From CAZKUN01 sp964555935 (GTDB lineage Bacteria > Armatimonadota > Zipacnadia > Zipacnadales > VGFC01): 9,567 nt of DNA. Positions 1 through 6,590 of this stretch are shown piece by piece (within the stretch, counting starts at the first letter, position 1; every line of letters begins with the position of its first letter). A program made the position numbers and the translations under genes. The stretch spans positions 1-9,567 of the forward strand of contig CAZKUN010000312.1 of NCBI GenBank assembly GCA_964555935.1. The letters are read 5' to 3'. The notes beneath the pieces are model-generated. The model made no database searches and had not been told where the DNA came from. It saw only the letters and a list, made by a program, of their open reading frames with translations.

Positions 1-209
1 TACACCCAGATACTAACACTGAACCTGGACTCGCTTTAGGGGGTAAGGCCACCTGCATGGCCCGCATCGACCTGTTTGAGCGTATAGGTGCAGAGGGGAA
101 TCCTCCCGGCGGCCGGAAGACTGAGTTCAGCGTTGGTGTGGCTGACATAGAAACCGAGCCAGGAAAGACTCCCATCTGGAAGCGACTCCCCGGAAAGGAC
201 GAGCAAGGA
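1..209. other. Leader region upstream of the heparinase-like gene
   Basis: No complete gene is evident. The frame of the downstream lyase is open from base 3 with an ATG at 57, but the 51 residues from 57 to 209 look unlike a structured domain and would place a clear signal peptide in the interior of the protein, so I treat this as leader. In frame 1 the first 36 bases read YTQILTLNLDSL followed by TAG at 37-39; this could be the last codons of an upstream plus-strand gene, but twelve codons cannot prove it. I see no convincing -35/-10 pair. Confidence 0.4.
192..199 (+). promoter_or_regulatory. Probable ribosome binding site of the heparinase-like gene
   Basis: GGAAAGGA lies 10 bases before the ATG at 210. 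No comparable purine run precedes the other candidate starts: the ATG at 57 follows CACCTGC and the ATG at 234 follows CACCTCCCG. The site therefore favours 210, which also places the hydrophobic signal segment near the N terminus. Confidence 0.5.
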
Positions 210-2801
210 ATGCATGAGACCGGACACCTCCCGATGTTGATCGTCGTCGGTACCATCGCAGGCCTCGCGGCACTCATCCCACCGGCCCGGGCGCAGGGCT
301 GGGTTCATCCCGCTGGGTTCCTGGACGTGGCGACGCTGGCGGAGATGGACCGGAAGGCCGAGTCCCTCGACTGGGCGCGCGAGGTGGTCGAGGGCCTGGA
401 CGCCGGCGTGCAGCCTTGGTTGGCGCAGCCCCTCGGCCGTATCGAGGAACTGATGCCAAAACAGAAAACGCAAGTCTACTGGCTGATGACCTGTCCCGAG
501 TGCCGGGGGGGACTGCGGTTCGATCCGTTCAACGACCAAGATGCTACCTGCCGGCAGTGCGGCAGGACCTTCTCCCTAGACGGACCTTCCCCGGCGACGG
601 CCCCGACTTCTCACTACGCCGGCACTCTCTACGAGGGGTGGGCCTGCTCGTACTTGCAGGCAATGTCACGAACAGCTCAGCAGCTAGCGCTCCTGCACGC
701 GCTTGGTGCCGACCGCGCTTACGCGGAGCGTAGCGCCGAGCTTGTGAAGCTGTTCGCCAGGCACATCAAGCCGTTGCCCGTGCTCGGCGGCGGGACCCAG
801 CGCGTCATCTGGACCTACAACATTGAGGGCGACTGCTCGCTCCTGCTGGGCCTGGCGGGAACCTACGAGATGCTGAGGACCGTGGACGGGCTGTTTACCC
901 CGGAGGAGCACCGCGAGATTCAGATGGACCTGCTGAAGCACTGGGTCGATTCGGTGTTCCGGGTCGAGGAAGACAGCAGTCCAAACCACAACGGCATGTA
1001 CAGCTACCTGAGCACCGTGGCCCTGGTGGGTTGCGCCATCGAGGACGCCGACTACGTGGACTGGGCCTTCGGCCGCCGCGAGTACTCCCCGGAGAAGCGT
1101 CCGGACCATCGCAGCCTCGCCTGGCTTGCCGACAACAACTACCTCGAAGATGGCGCCTTCTGGGGCCTCTGCAGCGCGTACCATCTCTACGCCCTCGGGC
1201 CTCACTGCCGCGTGTTCGTGCTCGCCCACCGTCTCTCCCAACAGATGCCAGACCTCTTCCCGCCCGAGATCTACGATGAGACCGACCCGCAGAACCCTCG
1301 CTCACGCGTGCTCCGCCGGGCCATCAAGTGGTTCACCGCCCAGACCTTTCCCGATCTCACCATGGCGCCCATCGGCGACATGGGCGGACGCGCCAGTCTC
1401 GTCACCTACGCCCTCACCGCGGAGATCGGGTACCGCTACCTGGGTGTAGAGGAGGTGGGCTCCTACTCGTCCCTGCGGGCGGGCAACCGGGGGCTGACCG
1501 GTTTGATGTACGGAGCCGACACCATCGAGGAGAAGCCGGTTCCCTACCAGAGCGCCAACCTCTCCAGCGGCTATGTAGCGCTGAAGCGCGAGGCCGGGAG
1601 CAACCGGCTGTATGCCGGCCTGAACGCCCTCATGCCCGGGAGCGGCCATTCACACGGCGACCGGCTCCATCTCCTTACCTACTCCCGCGACCGCATGCTG
1701 ACGGGCGAGAAGCGCACGCGCTACAATGACCCGGACCAGCGGGTGTATAGCGGCGCATCCTACGGCCACAATACGGTGACGGTGGATGAGACCTCACAGG
1801 TCCACGGCAACTTCCTCAAGGATGAGCGGATCCCGCATATTGACACCTTCGTGGATCTCCCCGCCGCCCAGGTCGCCGAGGCCCACGGCGACAAGGTCTA
1901 CGAACACGCTGACGTCTACCGCCGCCTCCTCTGCCAGTTCGACGAGTACCTGCTGGACATCTTCCGAGTCGAAGGGGGGAAGGTGCATGATTGGCTCTAC
2001 CACGGAATCGGGGAGGAACTCGTCCTCTCGATCCCTGTGGAGAGCAAAACCGACTTCGAACCGGCGCTGTACGTGATGAATGGCGAGCCGGACTACAAGG
2101 CCGGCGCGGCCGACGACACCCTCACCGCGACCTGGCGCATTCCGGCCGAGCCCGAGTCCGAGTACCCCGGCAGGCGACGAGATGTGCTCTCGCGGGTAAC
2201 GGTGGCCGGCGTGCCGGGGCAGACCGCTTTCGCTTTGAGCACCTTCCCTGATCCCGGCAGGCACAGCCTGATGGTGCGACACGAGGGCACCACTGCACCC
2301 TTCGTCGCCGTCCATGAGGCGTGCTTCGACACGCCGACCGCGACGGGCGTGCGGCTGCTGCCGGGGGACGCCGCGGCGGCTGTGGAGATCACGCATGCGG
2401 ACGGAGGCAAGCGCCTGGCGTTCTACGAGTCCGGTTCGGGGCCGGGAGACTGGCTACTGGCGGGACGCTTCGGCGCCATCGAGACCGATGCCCGCGGTCA
2501 GTGCCGCAGCCTCCTGCTGGTCCGGGGCACGGAGCTGCGCTACGCCGGCATCCACCTCCGCGCCGACCGGGAGGCATCCCTATCGCTGACCTGCGATGAC
2601 AAGGGCGCCCACCTGGTGTCCTCCCCGCCCGTGGGGTACGAGACGTTGGCGGGGATCCCGGTCTACGTGACGGGGCAAGACACTGAAGTGCGGCTGAACA
2701 TCCCTGCGCAGTGGTCGCCAACCGGCGAGGACATCCAAAAGCGCGTCCTAGTGCCCGGGCAAGCGCAGGACGGCCCTGTGCCCGTAGACATTCGGTGGTG
2801 A
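210..2801 (+). CDS. Secreted heparinase II/III-family polysaccharide lyase
   Basis: This is an 863-residue protein probably cleaving uronate-containing polysaccharide by beta-elimination outside the cytoplasm; the substrate cannot be read from the sequence. Residues 1-28 form a signal peptide: a hydrophobic core (LIVVGTIAGLAALI) and a probable cleavage after ARA, before QGW. Residues 95-117 carry a zinc-ribbon-like insertion, CPEC then CRQC, common in the large heparinase II/III proteins of PVC-type bacteria. The alpha-toroid follows at about 130-430, with NHN at 259-261 and EDGAFWG...YH at 313-325, where the family places its catalytic Asn/His and Tyr. The beta-sandwich begins near 450, with GHSHGDRLHLLTY at 479-491 (HxHxD signature) and GHNTVTVDETSQ at 519-530, the hallmark of the heparinase II/III C-terminal domain. 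The remainder to 863 is a beta-rich tail. The start at 210 is chosen for the signal peptide and the upstream GGAAAGGA. The family call is firm; the PL family number is not. It converges with the propeller gene downstream. Confidence 0.87.
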   Translation: MHETGHLPMLIVVGTIAGLAALIPPARAQGWVHPAGFLDVATLAEMDRKAESLDWAREVVEGLDAGVQPWLAQPLGRIEELMPKQKTQVYWLMTCPECRGGLRFDPFNDQDATCRQCGRTFSLDGPSPATAPTSHYAGTLYEGWACSYLQAMSRTAQQLALLHALGADRAYAERSAELVKLFARHIKPLPVLGGGTQRVIWTYNIEGDCSLLLGLAGTYEMLRTVDGLFTPEEHREIQMDLLKHWVDSVFRVEEDSSPNHNGMYSYLSTVALVGCAIEDADYVDWAFGRREYSPEKRPDHRSLAWLADNNYLEDGAFWGLCSAYHLYALGPHCRVFVLAHRLSQQMPDLFPPEIYDETDPQNPRSRVLRRAIKWFTAQTFPDLTMAPIGDMGGRASLVTYALTAEIGYRYLGVEEVGSYSSLRAGNRGLTGLMYGADTIEEKPVPYQSANLSSGYVALKREAGSNRLYAGLNALMPGSGHSHGDRLHLLTYSRDRMLTGEKRTRYNDPDQRVYSGASYGHNTVTVDETSQVHGNFLKDERIPHIDTFVDLPAAQVAEAHGDKVYEHADVYRRLLCQFDEYLLDIFRVEGGKVHDWLYHGIGEELVLSIPVESKTDFEPALYVMNGEPDYKAGAADDTLTATWRIPAEPESEYPGRRRDVLSRVTVAGVPGQTAFALSTFPDPGRHSLMVRHEGTTAPFVAVHEACFDTPTATGVRLLPGDAAAAVEITHADGGKRLAFYESGSGPGDWLLAGRFGAIETDARGQCRSLLLVRGTELRYAGIHLRADREASLSLTCDDKGAHLVSSPPVGYETLAGIPVYVTGQDTEVRLNIPAQWSPTGEDIQKRVLVPGQAQDGPVPVDIRW

Positions 2802-3195
2802 TTCCACTCAGCCCGGAGAACCCTCAGGGGCTGGGACTGCCGCTGGGGTCTGTTCCGCGCGACCGCGAAAACCCGTCCACCCGAGGAAGCCCATCCACGC
2901 AGTGATCCCGGCGTTCCGGCCACGAGCACCTGGGCAGCTTGACCAGCTCACAGACTCACCACCACCGACCCGTGTCAGCGCCGGCCCTTGAGCACGGTGC
3001 CCAGCGACAGCCGCCTCCCGAGGGTCCCCCGGTCTCGCGAGCGAAGGCGCAGTCGTTGATCACCAGATGCCACGAGGCGTTCAGCCACCGGACGCCCACC
3101 GTCCGCGCGCGGATGAGACCTATGTGAGACTCCTGGTGGCGGCCGTCGATCGGCCCCGTGGATTGCGTTCACCAAGATGCAACGGGCCAGACCGC
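2802..3195. other. Gap between convergent genes, with a start-less coding-like minus-strand stretch
   Basis: This 394-base gap separates the ends of the lyase gene (+) and the propeller gene (-). No stem-loop followed by a T-run, as expected of an intrinsic terminator, is visible for either gene. On the minus strand, in the same frame as the propeller gene and beyond its TAA, a short stretch and a TGA (3169-3171) are followed by an open frame to the TGA at 2956-2958. This frame reads for example IDGRHQESHIGLIRARTVG then VRWLNASWHLVINDCAFAR, with about 85-90% G/C at third positions, but it has no ATG. It may be a decayed 3' extension or gene remnant, or chance in GC-rich DNA. A perfect 12-base palindrome, TCCGCGCGCGGA, sits at 3102-3113. 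Confidence 0.35.
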
Positions 3196-6078
3196 TTACG
3201 ACGGCGCGGGCGCGAAGCAGAGCGACCCCTGGACCGGGAAGTTGCACGAGCACCCGGAACTGGCTTCCGGGATCAGCAGCACGCCGCCGGCGGGCACAAT
3301 GTTGATCATGCATCCGGGCCTCGTGGTGTGGGTGATCGCGCTGCTCTTCCCGCCGGCGGCCGGGTCGTAGAGCCGTGGATTGCCGCCACGACCGTAGAGG
3401 AAGTCGGCCCCGGCCGAAAGGGACCCGCATCCATGCCCGTCGCGGGTGATGGTGATGGAGCCCTTCTGACCGGTCTTCAAGTCATAGTCATACGGGTCCT
3501 GGTATATGCGGCCGCCGATGATCACCGGATGTTGCATGTGGCCGCCGTGGTTGTCGGTGTTGCGGTCAGGTCGGTACCCGCTCTCGCCCGCCCAGCGCAG
3601 GTCGCCATTAGCCGTGTCGAAGGCATACATCGAGTACGTCATCACATGCGGGCTCGAGACGACAAGCGCCGTCTGCTCGGCGTAGGCGATATAGAAAACC
3701 GAGTTTCCCGGGGACACGTCCAGGGGGACCTCCCACTGCTTCTCACCGGTCTGCACATCCAGCGCGACAAGGTGCAGGTCCTGCCATAGCTCGGGGATGC
3801 CGACCAGCCCCGAATCAAGAGCATTGACGCTCTCGTTGCGGTTCTCGGCGAACAGCACGAGGCCATCGCCCGCCGCGATGGACGAGCCGATGACAGCGCC
3901 CTCGTAGCTCCAGCGTGGCCTGCCGTCTCCGCGGCCGAGGGCGAACAAGTGCCGGCTGCAGACCTTGCTGGCCTGAGCCGGGACAGAGCTGTCGTACCAC
4001 GGACCGTAGGCCTGGGTGTAGAACGAGCCCTTGGGGACCGCGCTACCGAGGACAACGTCGTCGAGGAGCGCCACGTAGCCCCAGTCGTATTTGCCCGTCT
4101 GCAGCGCCCGTGGCATCGCCAGGGGCACGGCCAGGTCCCCCGTCTCGACATCCAACCGCCAGCAGTGACTGGCTTCGGCCGTGTAGTAGTAGCGCTCGTC
4201 CACCGCCGAGTACCCGCTGTCGCGCGGGACGTTTGTGCGGATACCTAGCCCCGGCGCATCGTGCTCCCAGAGCAGCGCGCCGTTGTAGACATCTACCGCG
4301 CACAGGTATTCGTGGGCACGCAGGAACATGCGGCCGTCCTTGACCAGGGGCGCGGGTGAGCGGGAGTGGCGGTCGTACATGGGTCGAGGCCCCGGCTCAC
4401 CGAACCACTGGAGCACCGGCGCCAGGCTCTGCAGGCGATCCTTGCTGCAGGAGGTGTTCGCGGCATCCGCGTACTGGTGAGTCCACTCGCCCGATCCGGG
4501 CAGAGCGCCGCGCCTGACCACGAGCCATGTCCCTCGGCCGCGTTCGAGGGCTGACTCAGTCTGCCCGCTCGGATCGCTCCACCAGGCCGCAGCGCGCGTC
4601 CGGACTTCCGCGTCGGCCTCGGCCCCCGGTCGACCGATGCAGACCATGCCACCATCGGGCCGCAGCACGCGGAGAATCTCACTCGCCTTCCCGGGAAATG
4701 CGCCGCCGGACACGGCCCTGTCGGAGACGATCAGGTTGAACATGCTATCCACGTAGGGCAGGTCATCGAGGGATGCGCTGTGCACGGAGACCTGCCCATA
4801 GACGCCCGCGGCGTCCAGTCGATCGCGCGCCCGGCCGACCGTGCGCGGGTTGGGCGAAACCGCGATGATCTTCAGGTCGCTGCGCCCGGCCAACTCCAGG
4901 GCGAGCCGTCCTTCCCCGCAACCGAGGTCGAGGCAGTATCCCTTGGTGATCCCCGTCCGGCTGATGATCGACTCAGCCGCATCCGCGTATCCACGATCCC
5001 GGTGGGGCCCGACCCGCGGATCTGCAGCAATAGTGACGGGCTCGCCGGCGGGCGTTGACGAGAAGCAGTAGATGGCGCCGGTATCGGAGCTGACGAACAG
5101 GCGCCCGTTGGCAGCCGCGAGCCCCAGGGCCTGCCCAGCGACCTCGGCGTCCCAGAGCCGCGTTCCAGCATTGTCGAAGGCCGCCACCTTGCCGTCGCCT
5201 CCGGCGTAGAGCGTTTCGCCGGCCACAATCGGTGAGTAGGGATACTCCGTCGGGACATCGGGCACAGCGGCATCACGAGTGGCCCGACGCACGAACTCCG
5301 ATGTCGCCGGAGCGCCCCGGCCTGTCGGGATGAACAGCCGGCCTTCGCTCAGTTTGATGTAGCCTTGCGGCGAGACCTTGATTGGCTCCACCGCGATCTC
5401 GTCGCCGGTCTCTGCGTCCAACCTCACCAGGACGGCGCCCTGGGCCGGGAAGAGCCCCGCGCCAAACAACGCATGGTCTCCCTGGATGATGACGCCCGTG
5501 CGACACGGCAAGGAGGAGATAACGCGCCCGTTGCCCGGCAGGCGGCGCTTCGATGGCGCGGCGGAGTGCCGCCAGACCAGCGTCCCGTCCGCGGCGTCGA
5601 GGCAGTACACCCAACCGTCGTCAGAGCCCGCATACACGCGGCCGTCGTGGACGGTGGGCGTCAGGCGAACGGGCGCCTCGGTGAAGTAAGTCCAACGCTC
5701 CCGGCCGGTCGCGGCATCAAGGCAGTGGATCTTGTCGTCGGCGGAGCTACCGAAGTAGACCGCGTCACCCACCGCAGCCACATGGTAGGCTCGGTCATAT
5801 GTCACGCGCGGCGGCAGCGCCTCGGCCTTGAACGGGTTCGTCTGAGCCGGCGCGGGCCACGCCGGCGCCGGAGCGTGAGCCGGCTCGTGGACCCAGTTGA
5901 GTTTGAGCGGCGAGGGGAGCGCCTCGGATGTGATTCCGCTCCTCTCGGCATCCGCCCGGAAGGTGGGCCAGTCGGCCCAAGACTCGCTCGCACCCATCAG
6001 CGCGATGGTGCACGTAAGAACTGCCAGGTACGCTACAGCCTGCCTGCATCTGGTCCAACCACGGGTATCGCATCTCAC
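3196..6078 (-). CDS. Exported PQQ-type beta-propeller protein with an inserted SAM methyltransferase domain
   Basis: This is a 960-residue protein of three parts. Residues 1-35 resemble a signal peptide (AYLAVLTCTIALMG, then SESWA before DWPTFRADAERSG, the usual opening of exported propellers in these bacteria). Residues 36-345 hold PQQ/BamB-type blades, for example IHCLDAATGRERWTY at 117-131 and VYCLDAADGTLVWRH at 157-171. Residues about 360-525 are a class I SAM-dependent methyltransferase: motif I CLDLGCGEG at 382-390, an acidic/aromatic step SLDDLPYVDSMFNLIVSD at 436-453, and EILRVLRPDGGMVCIGRPG at 467-485. Residues 530-955 are a second propeller half, starting EWTHQYADAANTSCS and ending RPGCMINIVPAGGVLLIPEA then GCSCNFPVQ. 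The start is GTG at 6078, with GAGG seven bases upstream; the nearby ATG codons are out of frame. No CxxCH heme site is present. Its methyl acceptor is unknown, and the propeller fold does not prove PQQ binding. It is divergent from the FGE-like gene. Confidence 0.85.
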   Translation of the reverse strand: MRCDTRGWTRCRQAVAYLAVLTCTIALMGASESWADWPTFRADAERSGITSEALPSPLKLNWVHEPAHAPAPAWPAPAQTNPFKAEALPPRVTYDRAYHVAAVGDAVYFGSSADDKIHCLDAATGRERWTYFTEAPVRLTPTVHDGRVYAGSDDGWVYCLDAADGTLVWRHSAAPSKRRLPGNGRVISSLPCRTGVIIQGDHALFGAGLFPAQGAVLVRLDAETGDEIAVEPIKVSPQGYIKLSEGRLFIPTGRGAPATSEFVRRATRDAAVPDVPTEYPYSPIVAGETLYAGGDGKVAAFDNAGTRLWDAEVAGQALGLAAANGRLFVSSDTGAIYCFSSTPAGEPVTIAADPRVGPHRDRGYADAAESIISRTGITKGYCLDLGCGEGRLALELAGRSDLKIIAVSPNPRTVGRARDRLDAAGVYGQVSVHSASLDDLPYVDSMFNLIVSDRAVSGGAFPGKASEILRVLRPDGGMVCIGRPGAEADAEVRTRAAAWWSDPSGQTESALERGRGTWLVVRRGALPGSGEWTHQYADAANTSCSKDRLQSLAPVLQWFGEPGPRPMYDRHSRSPAPLVKDGRMFLRAHEYLCAVDVYNGALLWEHDAPGLGIRTNVPRDSGYSAVDERYYYTAEASHCWRLDVETGDLAVPLAMPRALQTGKYDWGYVALLDDVVLGSAVPKGSFYTQAYGPWYDSSVPAQASKVCSRHLFALGRGDGRPRWSYEGAVIGSSIAAGDGLVLFAENRNESVNALDSGLVGIPELWQDLHLVALDVQTGEKQWEVPLDVSPGNSVFYIAYAEQTALVVSSPHVMTYSMYAFDTANGDLRWAGESGYRPDRNTDNHGGHMQHPVIIGGRIYQDPYDYDLKTGQKGSITITRDGHGCGSLSAGADFLYGRGGNPRLYDPAAGGKSSAITHTTRPGCMINIVPAGGVLLIPEASSGCSCNFPVQGSLCFAPAPS

Positions 6079-6085
6079 TGGGGGG

Positions 6086-6089
6086 CCTC
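6086..6089 (-). promoter_or_regulatory. Ribosome binding site deciding the GTG start of the propeller gene
   Basis: Reading the minus strand, GAGG (within GAGATGAGG) is separated by seven bases (CCCCCCA) from the GTG at 6078-6076. This supports the GTG start over the two ATG codons close by, which are in another frame. Confidence 0.5.
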
Positions 6090-6109
6090 ATCTCTCGCGG
6101 AGTCAGTTC

Positions 6110-6352
6110 CATGACATTCGGCGGAACCGCCAGAGCATCCTCCGCCGCTCCGCTGTCTGTGCCACCCCTCGGCGGACGCACGAGGTACTCGCGCCTGTCG
6201 AGGCAGGATCGCCAGGCGCTGGCCGCCGCCCTCAGCGTCTGCGACCAGATGTGCAGGTTCCGAGAGTCCAGGTACCGAATTTCCGCTCTGAGCCACTGAC
6301 GGCTCAGCGAGCCGTCTGGGTCCCCAGATTGGCATGGGACACCCGGGAGGTC
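6110..6352 (-). pseudogene. Possible remnant of a minus-strand gene, unidentified
   Basis: After a TGA at 6353-6355 the minus strand is open without an ATG until 6112. The part from 6298 to about 6170 reads like real protein: QWLRAEIRYLDSRNLHIWSQ followed by TLRAAASAWRSCLDRREYLV, with roughly 84% G/C at third codon positions. The frame then continues, out of register, into the start of the propeller gene. I do not recognise the family. With no start codon or ribosome binding site it is best read as a decayed fragment; chance coding potential in GC-rich DNA is the alternative. Confidence 0.3.
6288..6328. other. Cluster of three overlapping perfect hairpins
   Basis: Three perfect inverted repeats lie head to tail: CTGAGCC-ACTGAC-GGCTCAG (6288-6307, 7-bp stem), GACGGCTC-AGC-GAGCCGTC (6298-6316, 8-bp stem) and TCTGGG-TC-CCCAGA (6315-6328, 6-bp stem). 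The first two share bases and cannot form together, as in attenuators and other switching RNAs. There is no T-run after them on either strand, so they are not ordinary intrinsic terminators. They stand about 210 bases before the start of the propeller gene and about 260 bases before the FGE-like gene. Confidence 0.55.
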
Positions 6353-6386
6353 TCAATACTTGTCGCCGGGGTGTCAGAACGCCCGG
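6351..6386. repeat. Degenerate 36-base repeat, copy 1
   Basis: This segment aligns without gaps to 7866-7901 with 26 of 36 bases identical. Read on the minus strand the two copies give RSDTPATSIE and RSDTPVTRIQ, and most differences fall at third positions of that frame, as if both came from a coding or selected sequence. Copy 1 lies 205 bases before the FGE-like gene and copy 2 lies 95 bases before the deacetylase gene. The function is unknown. Confidence 0.45.
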
Positions 6387-6400
6387 ACTCTAAACTTCGT

Positions 6401-6427
6401 TGCCCTCGACTTCGCTCAGGTGCGGCA
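6401..6427. repeat. REP-like extragenic motif
   Basis: The stretch TGCCCTCGACTTCGCTCAGG and the seven bases after it begin with TGCC and end with GGCA. From memory, the core CTTCGCTCAGG with a preceding CCT-CGA resembles a short palindromic element scattered between genes in many environmental bacteria. A related stretch, CTCGCTTCGCTTAGCCGTGC, occurs at 7623-7642 after the FGE-like gene. The resemblance is by eye only. Confidence 0.3.
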
Positions 6428-6578
6428 TGGCGGGAAACAAGCAGCGAGAGCAGACGCGCCAGGATTCTCGTCTCGACGAGGGTTGCCCCCAGGGCCCCGA
6501 TGTCACCGCCCGCGGGTCCGGCCACCATGACGGCGCTGGAGATCCTCAGACTGCCGAAGACACGCGAGACCCACGCCC

Positions 6579-6584
6579 GGAGGG
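6579..6584 (+). promoter_or_regulatory. Strong ribosome binding site of the FGE-like gene
   Basis: GGAGGG is six bases upstream of the ATG at 6591, a near-ideal Shine-Dalgarno sequence and spacing. It fixes the start and thereby the signal peptide. Confidence 0.7.
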
Positions 6585-6590
6585 ATAGCG

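Larger units (their letters stand above)
6079..6590. other. Divergent intergenic region with structure and remnants
   Basis: This 512-base region lies between the divergent propeller (-) and FGE-like (+) genes and must hold the promoters of both, though I cannot point to convincing -35/-10 pairs. It contains a possible minus-strand gene remnant (6110-6352), three close hairpins (6288-6328), a degenerate repeat (6351-6386) also found before the deacetylase gene, and a motif resembling extragenic palindromic elements (6401-6427). The last 160 bases before the FGE-like gene show only its ribosome binding site. Confidence 0.6.

Noticed and set aside
1..39. End of an upstream plus-strand gene (YTQILTLNLDSL then TAG)
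   Set aside because: Twelve codons are too few to call; mentioned only in the leader entry.
57..209. N-terminal extension of the lyase from the ATG at 57 (or beyond the left edge, where the frame is still open)
   Set aside because: It would bury a clear signal peptide about 60 residues inside the protein, and the ATG at 57 has no ribosome binding site.
684..1241. Minus-strand 185-codon frame within the lyase gene
   Set aside because: Shadow of the lyase; the composition is plausible but no domain is recognised and the sense frame is strongly supported.
3102..3113. Perfect palindrome TCCGCGCGCGGA as an operator or terminator
   Set aside because: Short alternating CG palindromes are common in GC-rich DNA, and there is no loop or T-run; noted only in the gap description.
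3196..6078. Reading the propeller gene as a PQQ-dependent alcohol dehydrogenase
   Set aside because: There is no heme-binding CxxCH, no dehydrogenase-type vicinal Cys-Cys, and the blade pattern fits BamB-like exported propellers better.
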